Part shown: piece by piece, positions 32,156-44,561 of the stretch
How positions within the stretch are numbered: position 1 is the first letter of the stretch
Layout: each line of letters starts with the position of its first letter
Origin: Symbiodinium microadriaticum
Lineage: Eukaryota > Sar > Dinophyceae > Suessiales > Symbiodiniaceae
DNA: 64,000 bases
Direction: 5' to 3'
Assembly (NCBI GenBank): GCA_001939145.1
Contig: LSRX01000666.1
Location: 133,006 to 197,005, forward strand
Notes under the pieces: model-generated
What the model was told of the DNA's origin: nothing
The model's input: only the letters and a program-made list of their open reading frames with translations
Database searches by the model: none
Translations under genes and position numbers: made by a program

Positions 32156-33437
32156 GCTAGTAACTAGTACCCTTGTTCTGGGCATGTTTGACCGCACATG
32201 TCCCAGGCAACTGCATGCCCGAGGAGGGCCGGTGCAGGACAGCAAGAACCCGGAGACGGAGGGTAATGTGTGGTCGTTTCGCTTTTGGATCCCAGTTTTT
32301 GACTTCCTCGTGCTCCTTGGATGAAACATGGAGAGGGATTTGGGAAATGAAGACCGGAGTGGTTTGGAGTTTGGAGCCTGTTCACAACGGTGCCACTGAA
32401 TACAGCGGATGTCAAAAGAGACCGTGAGTGGTGGATTTAAGATCTTTCGCGGCTGCTTCCCAGCTGATTGGCAGAGGCTGGTTCCAAAAAACAGCGTTTT
32501 CAGCAGCAGGGCATAGTTCGCGGTTCGCCCCAGCCAGCCAACTGACAGCTCGCAGAGCAAAGGGACGGACGATCGGAGCTTTCCATGCAATGCAGAAAGC
32601 TTCCCACGCGAGGTTTGTTGGACTCTTCGTAGAGGTGACACAGCTCACGTCAGAGCCAACAAGGACGCAGGGGGTTGTCGCACGCGAGGAACGGACGCAA
32701 GCCACTGACATCACTACCTGAGACAGCTTGCCTCAGGATAGAGGGATGGATTCATTGGGCATCTTGCTTGCAGCCCGCCGTAGCGCCCACTGCTGTGCTC
32801 CACTTTCCTGAACGGCTCAACTGCAAGTAATTGTTCTTGCTGAGGCATGGATCTTAATCCTTGCCAAAGGGTATCGATTGCTTGTGCCACCCGCCGTGCC
32901 AGTGGTGTCCAGCTTCTGGAGGGATGCTTGGCACGGTCTCGGCTTCTGCGTCAGTCTCTTTACTTAGCTCATAGCTCCGTTCTGCATTTCCACAGGACCT
33001 TTTTTCATTTTGAAAGCAAAGGATGGCATCGAGCTGGGGATGTGGCTTTTTGCTGCGCTCTTACTTGACTGTGGCAGTGCTACCCTTCCTCAGGGACACA
33101 AGCATCCCACTTCCTCAGCGAACGAGCGAGAACGCGATGTGTTTCCTTTTCGACACAATCCAGGTGATGATTCACCTCTTTTCGAGCTTTTTGAGCATCA
33201 TATCGGTTATGCACGTGCAAAGCGGGCGTGAAGATGCTTGGGCATTCGACAGCTTACGGGGCAGTGGAGGCACTCTGTTTCGGTCTGTGGTCGCCTGTGC
33301 ACACGGCACGCACCAAAATTGCTGACCCAGCCCTGTCAGAGGCACCAGTGGCTGTAGAAGGTTCTACATGCATCCCAGCTGCAGCAGTGGTGAGAAACAG
33401 CCCGCCTTGCAGCACTGCATTGGGAGACTCGTTGCAG
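32156..33437 (+). other. Probable upstream exons of the channel gene, unresolved
   Basis: No exon can be fixed. A hydrophobic reading at about 33145-33210 (VMIHLFSSFLSIISVMHV) could be a membrane segment, and another at about 33000-33070 (ILKAKDGIELGMWLFAALLL) could be a second. The voltage-sensor helices expected before the pore were not identified. Confidence 0.3.
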
Positions 33438-34955
33438 GGTGGCCTGGTACTATACAACGACCACAGCGACTTCCATTGGATATGGAGATATCACACCGCA
33501 AAATGCAGATGAGCGGTTTTCTGGCATACTACTTTGTCAAGCCTAGAAAGCTGGGTATGAGAAGCAGTCTCGCAAAATGCATGGGGCTCAGGCTATTTGC
33601 ATCTGTGGTCATGATTCTGAGCCAGCTCTATTTTGCAAAGGCCCGACCCTGGCTTGTGTGCACGTGCATTTGGACGAAGTTTTCTGTGCAATGCCACTTC
33701 GAGGTTTTTGCTGATCTGACTTTCCTGACGTCCATGTATAACCAATGGACGCTGCAGCGTCACCAACGAATGACGCAGACGCGATCGGCACTGGAAAGCA
33801 TGAATATCCCGAAACAGCTGATCCAGACACCTGCTTGGAATTACCCCCTCCGAGTCATCATGTTTCGAAATGCATATTCCAGCGACATTTGTGGAATCTG
33901 TTGACAGTGTGTGAAACATGGTACCTGAATCAAAGGCGGGTGCAAGCTTGCCAGACATACGCTGCTCGGTGGCGATTCATGGGCGGTTATACCGGTGTTG
34001 CTGGAGAGTTTCTGCAAAGGTGAGGGCGTTTGAGGTAGATGTAGTAGAAGTGAAGCAGCTTTGCATGTATGTAGATCTCTAGACTAGAAGTCTAGGCTAG
34101 ACATGCGTCCTGAGCCTCTGTACCCAAATCTGAACACGGTTGCCCGTCCCTGCCTTTCCCGACAGTGAGAAGAGACCCCTTAGGCCGCCTTAAGCATTAA
34201 CCCGCAAAGCTGGAGAGCTCCCGTTGATTTATTTTGTATTCTGCGAGACTGGACTAGACTACATACCATACACGATATACTATACTGCTTACTATTAAAA
34301 ATTATACTATATCCTATACGCTAGACACTCTTTGCTGTTTACATACGTTAGACGGTAAATTGTATAGTGCAGTATATACTACAGTGTTATGACAGAGAAA
34401 CCCGGAGCCACGGAGCAATCCAGCAAGCCTCGCTTGGATGCTGCATACGTTCCATGTTTGACCTTGAGGTCTGGGACGTTCAAAAAGAACGTCGTGCGAA
34501 GAATTGCTTCGAAGATCTGACATCTCAGTTGCAGGAGGAGGTGAAGCTAGCTTCTTGGCAAGATCTTGACGGAAGCTGGAAGGCTGTGCATTCCGGCCCT
34601 CCGACACCTAAGGTATTGTATTCTCGCCTTTTCACCGCAAGAAGTGCTATTGCAACCTATTGCTGTGTGAGCTGCGTCTATGTGACAGGGCTGTAACTCT
34701 CTGAAACGTGAAATGCCTCAGCAAGGTCTCGTCATCCAAGTCCCCTTTCTACAGATGGTCGATGCAAGAGCGTTGAGATTTCTGATCAGTCGCCTCCAAG
34801 ACACCGGGCGGCAGATGCTAGGCATCCGGCCTGTCCATTCTTCCAGATCCTGAGACTGCCGAAAGCCAAGGATCAGGTCTTCCTGCCAGCTGATTTTATC
34901 ATTTGCCGTGGAGAGATCGGAAGCGAGATGTTCTTCTTGCGGGATGGCTGTGCGG
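33438..34955 (+). CDS. K+ channel with cyclic-nucleotide-binding domain (partial model)
   Basis: Exon 33438-33515 reads WYYTTTTATSIGYGDITP, the pore helix end and the GYG potassium selectivity filter, and ends at a GT donor. It joins exon 33592-about 33630 (ERLFASVVMILS), the start of S6. Exon 33704-about 33830 (QRHQRMTQTRSALESMNIPK) fits the C-linker helices of EAG/HCN/KAT-type channels, and about 34480-34555 (CFEDLTSQLQEEVKLAS) fits the segment that leads into the binding domain. Exon 34877-34955 (VFLPADFIICRGEIG, SEMFFLRDG) is the beta-roll of a cyclic-nucleotide-binding domain. The product would be a membrane potassium channel with a regulatory C-terminus. S1-S5 and the phosphate-binding cassette exon were not located, so voltage sensing and true ligand binding are unknown. 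Confidence 0.7.
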
Positions 34956-35954
34956 GTGTCTTTACCTGCTTCTTGGCTGGATGTGTCGTTCTCGCCGGGT
35001 GCGGGTGCAGACAAGCTTCAGCACTTATGTTGACGAACCTAACTGATAATCAGTCGCAAGGGACTGCTGGCACCTAGGAACAAAATAAAAGCTAAGCTTA
35101 GTATCGAGGTGTACGGGCACCCCACTGGGACGACGAGGAGATCAAGCGTGTTGAGAAAGGCCACGCATTGCACCAGCTTACTTCACCTCGTATGCCATGC
35201 TTCCACCTTGTCAGCTGGCGAGTACTCACTTCCAGCGCTGCTCAAGGTTGCCTCACGATGGCGGTGCACCACCCCTCATCATCTCATCACACATGTCTGA
35301 CCAACTCATTCATCTTCAGGAAGTGCATTCTGGACAGCATCGTAATTTACAGGCGATCTCGATGTGTCGGACAAGGCGATTGCTTCGCCTCTCGTGAAGA
35401 ACTAAAATTATCGAAACCCTGCGTCGCTTTTTGGAGCGTCATTGCTTGTTTGTATGTTTCAGAGTGCCTGAATTGGACTCTGCCGCAGTATTTACGAGGC
35501 CTTGTGAGGCCTGAGGTGTGAAGAGCCGTCAATGCATTTCCCGGCCTTGGTGTTGAAAGGCTGGGATCGCGTATTCAAGGTTTGTGGCATCCCGATGTAT
35601 GAGAAGGCAAGGAAAGCAAGGGCCAGTGAAGGGCCGAAGAAGGTGCTGTGAGTTGAAGTGGGGATCTCGAGACCAGCGAGGCCTCACGAAGCAGACGTTT
35701 CAAGCAACCACAAAGGACCAAAACAAACCCCAGGTCACTCTCATAAAAAGTCTTATCTCGGCATTGTCAATTCAGCGTTGAGGTGCCGACTGCTGGTCTG
35801 TCTCTGCGTGCGCATGTCTGCTATTCCACTGGGCACACTGGGACGAGCATGCCTTGAAGACAACTCACCCCCACCTTGTTGCAAAATACATGCAAATGTA
35901 TATGCGACATGCCAGGTGAATTTGGTACGATATGTATACTTAAAAAGCATGAAA
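34956..35954 (+). other. Possible 3' exons of the channel gene
   Basis: A coding-like reading at about 35127-35178 (WDDEEIKRVEKGHALHQL) follows the cyclic-nucleotide-binding exon and may continue it. The rest, to 35954, shows open frames with no recognisable content. Confidence 0.3.
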
Positions 35955-36440
35955 CACATGCTGTTATATATATATATATACATACATGCATCATGCGTAT
36001 GTGTATATATACATATATGTAGCTTTATATAAGTGTATGTATGTATGTATGTATGTATGTACGTATGTATGTATGTATGTATGTATGTATGTATATGCAC
36101 ATACTGCAAAACACGGTAAGTACTTTGACTATATACAACAGAGTATATGATATGAATTGAATCGCATGCAGTATAACAGAATCTGTAAAATACATTGTAT
36201 AGTATATGAATGGTGCACATTATAGGCTGAAAAATGGAATACAACCCGCAATCTATAGCATGCTCATGCGTATTGTATAGATATGTAAAGCGGTACAAAA
36301 CGGCAGAGCATATTTGGCTTACAACATATGGTATATGGTGTTTATACGGTATAATGTACATGTATAGCATGGTATATATATATATATATACACATGTGTG
36401 TATGTATGTGTGTGTATGTATGCATGTATGTGCGTACTTA
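35955..36440. repeat. AT-rich block with TATG microsatellites
   Basis: TA runs at about 35966-35980, GTAT repeats at about 36035-36095 and a TA then TG/TATG tract at about 36376-36430 lie in generally AT-rich DNA that continues to about 36620. No gene is seen in 36440-36760. Confidence 0.85.
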
Positions 36441-36763
36441 TGCTATGTAAAGACAGCAGTTGATATGTAAAATGCACTATTCGAACACGTTATATGTGAT
36501 ACATAATGAATAAGTATAGTCTACTATACACAATATGCGAGACAGATATGTATGTATTTATATATTCATACGTATATTTGCAAAATGAGATGTGACTTAT
36601 ATGTAAGTGTTCTGACTTATATGTAAGTGTTCTGTTTCACGTGGCACATAGTTTCGGAATGTTTTGGGGTCTTTGGGAGAAGACCAGAGGAACGTCAATC
36701 TACCAGGCATCTGTATTCTTCTAGAATCTCCGGCAGAATAATTCAGCCAATCCAGTTATATCA

Positions 36764-37950
36764 ATGGGACTGGCGCGTCTACTTGTCCGCCGGACAAAAG
36801 CCGGCGGCCAATCGCGCCCAACAAATGTTCATGCGGATATCTCAACTTTCTTTGGCGTCACTGACACAGCCAACTTTGAAACGATCAAGGGAGCAAACAA
36901 TCTTAACTTTTTGCCACAGGAAGCCACTTCGGCGAGATTGCGTTGCTCACAGGCCTCGTTCCTTGTGATTGCTGTGCTTGTCAGCATGTGCCCAGTCAGC
37001 GAACCCACAGCCAGTTCACTTTGCCAGCGCAGCTGGCAATCTTAGCAAGGCCAACTCCGCACTGCTTGGATCATGGCCCGTGCATACTGCTTGACATCCG
37101 TCCTTCAAGCGTGCCTTGATTTGCAGTGAGGGTGGGGGAGAGGGAGGGCCTGGCTTTTGAGCACAGCACCTTGGCTGCTGTGCCGGTGGGCAGTTCTTGC
37201 GTGGCATTGGAGGGTTTCCGTTGCTCTAAGGAGTGCGATAGATCACCTGATGGCTCAAGATCCGACGTCTATCTGCACCCTTATCAAAAACTTTCAGGAC
37301 ATGTGCCTTGTCCGACTGGAGCTGCGATGCAATCGGCAAGTCGGCCTCTCATGGCCCGTAGTAATAGTTTGTAGGCTCACGGGCGATCGGGCTGTGCTGG
37401 TCTATTGGCAACCGACCTAGCGGCACCATGGTTCATACATTGTCGCTAAGACCTTTAGTGCTGGATGAGATTGCCAAGCCAACCGCTGTCAACCGCGCCG
37501 GTATTGCACTGCAAGCATTCGTGATACTGAGAGCATGGCTCCGTGATCATCCACGGCTTTGCCCGTTGTTAGACGCTTCGGAGCCAAGCCCTAGCTACCC
37601 CGAGGGAAGGAGACAATCGGTAGTCAGTTAGGCTTGATGTTTGCGTGCGAGCTCCTTGGCTCAGGCTGAAGTTGAAAGCTTCACTGTCATGGGCTGACAT
37701 CAAGCAGAGATTGGACAGAGAGTTTGATCCAGATGATGTCTTGCGAAACGACCTTTATGACGCTTGGCATGCTTTGGCGAGCCAACAACGAGTCCGTGCT
37801 TTGGGCACCAATATGATCGTCCACCATCCCGAGGACTTCACTTGCAGTGGTGACGATGGTCTCGCGCCAGCAGGCCTTGTTCTAAATTGCCTTTGTGCTT
37901 GTCCTGCTGCCCGGCCAAGCCTTGTGCAAGCGAGTTGTGAAAATAGGTAG
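36764..37950 (+). CDS. Hypothetical exon series, function unknown
   Basis: Four plus-strand readings look coding: 36764-37045 (DISTFFGVTDTANFETIKGA), about 37208-37330 (AIDHLMAQDPTSICTLIKNF), about 37431-37620 (RAGIALQAFVILRAWLRDHP) and 37645-about 37830 (LSWADIKQRLDREFDPDDVL). The last resembles the W-x4-L-x2-F/D-P-D pattern of gypsy-type gag proteins, so a retroelement origin is possible. In each case the upstream boundary could be AG|G. I could not join them reliably. Confidence 0.35.
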
Positions 37951-39218
37951 TTCTTTCATCAAGTCGTGACCACATGTAAGTTCAGTTCAGTGTTGCACTG
38001 AGAAGTAACGCGTGGTGCAGCTCTGCTTGCTCTCCGGTCTCGGGAAGTTTCAGTGTGGCAAACACACCGATCAATGTGATCAATTTTGCAAGCAATTCTG
38101 CGCAGGCCTGATCACTTGGACGCGATATCAACTGCTGCTATCTCGAATTCAGGCGGGGAGGCTTCGATTTCAGACAAGCGCCGGCAGATCTTGCATCCAA
38201 TGCTGCGTTGCAATAATTGTCTACCAGTGCTTTGTGGTGGTGTCGTCCTGTGTAGTTTTTTGAACGAGGTCAGTCAACTGGATCAGAAGCTGCTTTGGGC
38301 TTTACTCGACGAAGACCAGTGCGGTTCTGCTGCCAAGTTGCAGTTTTGACACAAAGTGAAAGTGCTGCTCTCGTGGCATCCGCTAGTTTGATGGAATGTC
38401 GAGCAAGCGCTTTTGCTGACACTGGCCCTCTTTCCTGACATTTTCAGCTTCAGAAGTCCTGTGGGGTCTGCCCTTGTTCCTGGGTGAGAGCTTCGAAGGT
38501 CAGTTTCGAGCAGTTTGTGTTCGTTGTGTCTTGGATGCATCATACAGAGCTCTGTGCGCAGATGAGACGATTTCGATCCTTGGCGCAGGTGTACGGGCAC
38601 TGGCCCGAGGAGACTGGCTCCGAGTCCGAGGGTGGAGCTCAACCATCATCCTCGATCAAATCTGGGAAGTCCTCGAAATCTTTCAAGTCCTTCAAAGTGC
38701 CGAACATTGATGTCATCGAGCGAAAAGACTCGTCGGCATCGAGGCCAGCTGGAGAAAAGCACCTTGCCAGTTCGTCGTCAAGACCATGCAATTGCAGGTT
38801 GCGGCCATCTACTTCGACGCGATCTAGGGCACCTCACGCCAGGACACAGGGAAAGCCAGCTGGCTATGCGATTTAGCCGGCAAACTTTCGAGAAACTTCA
38901 CTGCTTCATAGCAGATATGCCCAGCACTTTTGCGACTTTCGATGGTGACCTGTCCTAGGACAATGCTATTGTCGGTTGCAGCTTCGAATGCTGACCAGGA
39001 GAAGGAAACAAGCAGGAACTTCGGTGGATGGTGATGCTGTGGGGATCGCGCAGAGGCACAACTCCGTCCAAAGCGGTTCTGAGTGCGGTGCTGGAGTGCT
39101 GGCTCTTTGCAGATATTGTGTTTCCGATCTTGCTCTGTCTAGCCCAGCACAACGACTAGCTGAGGCACAGGTGTAGCACCTGCCTTCGAGTAAGCAAGTC
39201 TGGGAGACGAGAAAATGC
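37951..39218 (+). CDS. Hypothetical exon(s)
   Basis: The best reading is at 38484-38876: FEQFVFVVSWMHHTELCAQM, then a low-complexity Ser/Lys stretch (SSSIKSGKSSKSFKSFK) and PNIDVIERKDSSASRPAGEK. A weaker one lies at 38086-38349. Function is unknown. The Ser/Lys repeat suggests a disordered linker. Confidence 0.35.
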
Positions 39219-40077
39219 TTGGCACGCCCACACTACGGCTATGGGCGGGATTGGGAGCACCGCGTTGTGCTGCTGGATACACGGAAAGCTTCATCCCAGA
39301 TTCCCCAATGGTGTGTGCTCAAAGAGCCTGTGACAGATGGCAAAGCACCACCACCCACTCTCACAGCGGACCAGGGTTCTTACCATTGCACGGTGCATTA
39401 GCTCCTGTGACCTGCCTTTCGGGAAGCGTATCTTGGCCAGAGCGCTTGAAATTGATATTGCTTCTTCGGTGGCCTTTTCTCAAAGATCATGTTGAGGGTG
39501 TTTGACGTCATGCGATCGTGCCAGAATTGGCGGGATCACGGGTTGTGATATCATCCCGCAAGCCCACGATGAAATCTCGAAGTGTTCACCTCTTGCTCGT
39601 GAGTGCCTGAAGCTCATGACATGTCTTGTGCACATCCAAGCAAGGATCGAAACAGGTAACAAGCCTGACGGAAGCAGGCGGCGATTCCACCGCCAGTAAA
39701 ACAGCACATACGGCAGTTACCAAAAGCTTAACATTGCGTTCACCTGTGCTGTCTTTACCCTCTACGCGAGAATGTTGCATTCCTTCTTGAAAAATATGCT
39801 CCTTCACTTGGAAGGCTGGCAGCTCTGGAAGACAAGATGCTTGGCTAATCCAGAGTCTCAGGTCCCAAGTTGCTTGCTAGACCAGTTTCCCCTGACTTCG
39901 ACAGCAAACATCCCGAAATCTGCTCTAGAGATACGTACTGCATTGATGCGAGAGCGATGGCCCATTTCAGCAAACATCCACGACAGTGCAGTGAAGTTGC
40001 ATACTGAAGGATCGACGCACTTCTGGGTGCCTTGGATATACGTGCATGACATTACGGACCCCTTCTTGCTAGTCTGA
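39219..40077 (+). CDS. Hypothetical exons
   Basis: Two coding-like plus-strand readings: 39219-39401 (HYGYGRDWEHRVVLLDTRKA, then VLKEPVTDGKAPPPTLTAD) and 39772-40077 (RWPISANIHDSAVKLHTEGS, then HFWVPWIYVHDITD). No domain is recognised and no join is established. Confidence 0.3.
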
Positions 40078-40233
40078 GCTTCTGGCGGTGAGAAGCTTGA
40101 GGCGTACATCCGACAGAACAGTCTTCTTCTCTGCCCATTTCAGAACAACGACTTTCTTTGTCGGCTCCTTGCCTGCGAATGGCCAAGTCTGCGTGTTTTG
40201 GTCGCAGCCACCCGTCCCGAGTTGGGAAAAGAC

Positions 40234-40620
40234 CTAGGTTCCCAGGGGACGGCAGAATAGTTTGCATTGAAGTCCATGCGGACTGAGCCGGGATCCAAGC
40301 TTCAGAACATGTACCCTTTTCGTGAAAGCTTCATGGTGAGCGGCGGGAGTGGTTGCAGCCCCGAAGGAGCCAGTGAAAGCTTCTTGATGCTTGTCTTCAG
40401 CCAGAGCCAAGCCTGCCATGACGCTCGGAGGCAGACAAATGTCTGACCTGTAAACACGCAAGTTCACACGAACATCGCTTGCCGGCGTCATGTTACACGA
40501 ATCAGACTGCGATGGAGCCCTTTTGAAGGCCCGGCCAGCGAGAGATTGTGTTTTTTGCTCCAGTGCTTTGCGCCGAATCGCTGGAACAGCAGCGGCCAAC
40601 AGCAGTCCAATGGTCTGCAT
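40234..40620 (-). CDS. Hypothetical 128-residue frame on the minus strand
   Basis: The minus-strand frame reads sensibly throughout (RRKALEQKTQSLAGRAFKRA, RVNLRVYRSDICLPPSVMAG, EDKHQEAFTGSFGAATTPA) and ends at a stop. No domain is recognised. It may be a single exon of a larger gene. Confidence 0.35.
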   Translation of the reverse strand: MQTIGLLLAAAVPAIRRKALEQKTQSLAGRAFKRAPSQSDSCNMTPASDVRVNLRVYRSDICLPPSVMAGLALAEDKHQEAFTGSFGAATTPAAHHEAFTKRVHVLKLGSRLSPHGLQCKLFCRPLGT

Positions 40621-41640
40621 TCTGCACAGCGTCTAAGATGCCTGTGTGCTCTACTGGGGCCAACATGCAAATGAAATCGCAGCTCTGTAGTTGCCATGTT
40701 TGAAGAACGCAGCTTGCACGCTCTCACACTGCTCGCCTGGGTCTGAACATCACAGAGGTGCGCACCAAGTCAGTTCTGCTATCGTAGACGGGCTTCAAGA
40801 CGGAACTCGCCTCGGTGGTTTCACTCTCTCGGAAAGCACCCGAACACCAGAAAGCCAAAAAAGCAGACTAGCAAAGTTTGTCCCAGATCCGCTTTGCACG
40901 ATCGCTGCATCCTCGGAGTACGAGTGCAAATACTTTCGACACCCGTGATGTTCCAGGTTTTTTCGGAAATACAGCATCCGCGCGCATGCCACCGTTGCGA
41001 GTACAGGAACTACAGGTGACCTTCACTAGCAGTTGCAAGGACCGGACACGATAACATCACTGATGTCACACAGGTCCGCCCTACTTGAGCAAGTCTGAGA
41101 GTAAAAGGATGCCGAACTTCCCCAGCACAGCAATGCACCAAGCAATTTCCAGATTGTCTGTGGAAAGGTCTGCAGCCATGTTTCTTGCATAATGGGCCGA
41201 GTGATCAATGCCCCTTACCCGGAGATTCCTGGAATCTCTTGGGCATAGCCCCAGAAGTATGGCAACACAAGCGACGAAGCGAAGCTGGCGCGCAGGACAA
41301 CGGCAGCCAGTCAGATCCAGTCAGTGACAGAAGAGCTCGCACACGTCAGATGATCATCCGATGGTTTGGGTTTTTCGATTTCGGTTCGTCCAGACGGAGT
41401 GCGTCAGCTTGTCAGACCACCCGTCCGAACGCACCGTCCACTTCTCACCTGCCTTGGTTTTAGAGGAGCGCCTAGGAGGACGTCAGTCTCGTCCAAGCTT
41501 CGTCTCACCATCCCGTCACGTTTCCACTTATGCCATTCCTGGTGTGTGGCAGGTGTTAGCAAGAAACTATCAACAAACATTGAGCTCAAAACTTCCGATT
41601 TGTGTCGTGTGTTCGGCTCTTTCGGATGGCATAAGCCATA
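40621..41640. other. Intergenic; nothing supported
   Basis: Short open frames on both strands lack recognisable content. No repeats or RNA genes were seen. Confidence 0.5.
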
Positions 41641-41935
41641 AGCCGTTGCGCCCCGCCCCCCCCCCCTTCCCCCTGCGCCCTCAATGGTATCCCTCCATTT
41701 TGGTCATTCCTCCTCCGCCGCCTCGTGGAACGGCTTGGGCCCTGAGCTTCCATGTGGAATGGTTGGGTGCTTGGGTCGAGGCCTCGTTCCAATTTGTGCA
41801 TGTGATCATCCCCCCTCCCCCTGTGGAACGGCTGGGGTCTTGAGCTTCGGAGTTCAGTCACCCTCCCCCTCCCCCCTCTCTCTCTGGAACAAGGGGAGGG
41901 GCGGGGGGGCACAAAGCGCACAGCGGGCAGCCATA
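41641..41935. repeat. C/T-rich imperfect repeats
   Basis: C-runs alternate with a phrase close to GTGGAACGGCTTGGG. It occurs at about 41725, 41754 (a TGGAATGG variant) and 41822, with CCTCCCCC tracts between. The block ends just before the first of the direct repeats described next. Confidence 0.6.
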
Positions 41936-41940
41936 TATCT

Positions 41941-44105
41941 GTGACGATTTCAGCCGCATGTCTTGTGAAGTTCCGGCATGTGCTTGGTCTTGAGGTGCGG
42001 ACATGCACTTCCGAAGTATAGTTGTCTTGCAGTGCATTAGAGCCCCTGCTTTGCCTTGCTTGCGGTTGCTTTAAAGGTTGCCATCTGGATTCATATTGGC
42101 AGCGGAGCTTTAGCTGATCCTTAGTGGTTGGGTTTACTGTAGGTGCTCTGCTTTTGCTTTCCGTGTGCCCCTGTGATGGTGGCGAAAAAGGTGCCTGCGG
42201 CGCCAGCTGGAGCACAGGATGTCCCTGTACGGGAGGACCCATGGGACGAGCGAGATCCCTCGATTCTCTGCAGCGGACGGGCAGGCGAATGTGATCCCAC
42301 CACCTCAAATGGATAAAACGTTGTCCATGGTGGGCACCAGCGCAGATCCTAGCGGAGTGGGAGCAAGCACCTGGACTCAGCCTTGCGGAACGGCTCAGCT
42401 TCCTCTAACTGTTCAGGGACAACCTAGCTGGGGCTGGAATGGTGGCTGTCGGCAAAGGGAATGGGAGCGTCTTGTTTTCCTTTGCCTGCTGCGATGGCTG
42501 AACATGCGGGCATGGCACCTCCGGGTGGCCCACCCTCCTCCTCAGGATCCACTACACTTCTGCGACGACGGCCGGGAGCGGTTCAGAAAGATGCATCAGG
42601 CCAGGTCAAGCCGGAGGCAATCGCTTCGGGCCTGCCTGGTCAAGCCGGAGGCAATCCCTCCGAACCTGTTCGTGGCGATGCCAATTGCCCGGCGGGAGTC
42701 CTCCTGCCCAGCCTTGTGGTGCTGGTCTTCCTGGCGGTGGTCCTCCCGGCCGGGGTCCGCGAGATGGTGCTCGTTCCGGCCGCCGGCTGGCTGCAGGGCC
42801 ACCCGGCACCCCTATGGGATCGCCCTCGGCGGGTACTTCGGACGGAGAGAGTTGGACCCAGTGAGCTGAGTATGCTGGTGTATGTTTCGACCAAGGCGGA
42901 GGCGAGGGACGCTCTTGACCAAGTTCCCTGGCAGAGCTGACGGGCCCCGAAGTAGCATCATGCTGTGGCGCTTGCTCGACGAGCCGTTTGGGGAAAGTCG
43001 GGCCGAGCTTTTTGAGAGGGCGGAGAGGAAGCTGAATACGTATTGGATGCGGAGGCTCCGGGCCCAGTACACAAGGGTCGGCCCCGACAGCGTGATCTCC
43101 GACCGGGATTGGGCACAGAGGCTCTTGAATAGAGCTTCCCTCAGCGAGCGAGCGGCTGGACGTGTACTACTCGGCGGGCGGCTCCTGCACGGCTAGTGGC
43201 GTGGAGGCTGCCTTGCGTTAGAAGTGTGCCCAGGTTCATGAAGATGAGGGTCGTGTGCCTACCCCGTGTGCCTACTTTGTTATTTTTTAACAAGGAGTTC
43301 GTGGAGTTCCCGGGCTCCGGACGACATCGAGGAAGAGGGCCGGAAGATGGCCCAGAGGCGACGAAGCAGCCGAGGAGGAGCAATCCGCTGAGGAGGCCAC
43401 CGCTGAAGAGGTGAGGAAGGTTTTAAACGGTTTTAAATTTGCCCGACCGGAAGGCCCCTGGATGCAGCCAATCGGGGCCAAAGGGGGCGACATCGTCAAC
43501 GACACGGTCCTCTCCTTCGTTTTCGGCAAAGTCGCTGGCTGAGAAGCAAAGGGTTCACGTGCTCTTCGTGTTGACAGAGAAGGCACTGGCGAGGGGACCC
43601 GCAGTGTGACAACCAACGTTCTTTCCGGGCGCGATCCACCTCACCGAAAAGGGGGCCCAGGCCCTCGCGCAATGACAAAGTGGATGGAGTGCGCAAGCGG
43701 CAGCCTGGCTGAGTTTCGCCGGGCGAGGCGGAAGCGAGCCGTCCAACAGGTCTTATGATCTGCGCCTGCTGGACTCGAGACTCTCGTGCAGCGATTGAAT
43801 GAAAATGGATGCCCTCACCAAGGTGATGCGGGATGAGCTCTACGAGAAGTTCCGGCGAGAAGGGCGTATCAATGTGATACAGACCCACGAGGATCAAGCT
43901 GAAGAAAGCCGGAGAGTTTCCCTTCGCCGTGCCCAGAGGGAGCGGCAGAAAGAGTGCATGAAGCTTCAAGACCAAACACTCCTTATTCTTGGGATGTGAC
44001 GATTTCAGCCACATGTCTTGTGCAGTTCCGGCCCGTGCTGAAAACGTGAGAGCCCCCGCTTTGCCTTGCTTGTGGTTGCTTTTAAAAGTTGCTATCTCGA
44101 TTCAT
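41941..44105 (+). mobile_element. Retroelement-like segment between direct repeats
   Basis: A 155-base block at 41941-42095 recurs, shortened by about 45 bases, at 43996-44105. Both begin GTGACGATTTCAGCC and later share GCTTTGCCTTGCTTG. Between them, an ATG at 42178 opens a 44-codon reading with PVREDPWDERDPSI, a phrase I associate with the N-terminus of dinoflagellate LINE ORF1. It is followed by broken frames at 42219-43196 (RSSIMLWRLLDEPFGESRAE, then LFERAERKLNTYWMRRL). Frames shift repeatedly, so it looks decayed. The repeats could be the ends of tandem element copies, or terminal repeats. Confidence 0.45.
43799..43999 (+). CDS. Hypothetical charged exon
   Basis: The reading (MRDELYEKFRREGRINVIQT, then EESRRVSLRRAQRERQKECM) is charged and helical in character and ends at the start of the second direct repeat. 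It may be part of the retroelement-like segment or a host exon. Confidence 0.3.
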   Translation: MKMDALTKVMRDELYEKFRREGRINVIQTHEDQAEESRRVSLRRAQRERQKECMKLQDQTLLILGM

Positions 44106-44550
44106 AATATATAATATGTTCAAAATGCCTCTGCGGTTACCAGACGTCCTTCCGTGTTGTCGAACCTTCTGTCGAAATTGTGTTTACCGCGTCATTGTTC
44201 TCGTCGTCAACTTTGCAGGACTACGAGCAATTGCGATCCTCGTGATTGCCGGCTTGCAGCTGAGAGGTTTTTGCATAGGCCGGTGCAGCGAAGACCCGGC
44301 CCTTGCGGTCGGCATTGGCTATGCAACTCACCGACTTGCAGCAGGTTGGGCAGACCGAAAGGTTTGGCCCAAGCTCTGCCACCGTGCAGCAAACGAGCCT
44401 CGCGAGCTTGTGGATCTGTACGGCACCTCGGTCACAAAAGTTGGTCCCCAGATTCGCGGTCGCTCACTTTGATTCTTCCCTGTCCACTTGCTGCTCTCTC
44501 TCTCTCTCTCTCTGGCTTTCTCTTTCTTGCTCTTGCATGACCAGTTTGCA
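44106..44550. other. Intergenic or intron; CT microsatellite
   Basis: No exon is supported. A CT run lies at about 44497-44512 just upstream of the next reading. Confidence 0.4.
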
Positions 44551-44561
44551 TGCTGCGAGGA

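Noticed and set aside
31745..32167. Open frames of CVCVSV type repeats
   Set aside because: They arise from the TG/CTGT microsatellite and have no start context or domain.
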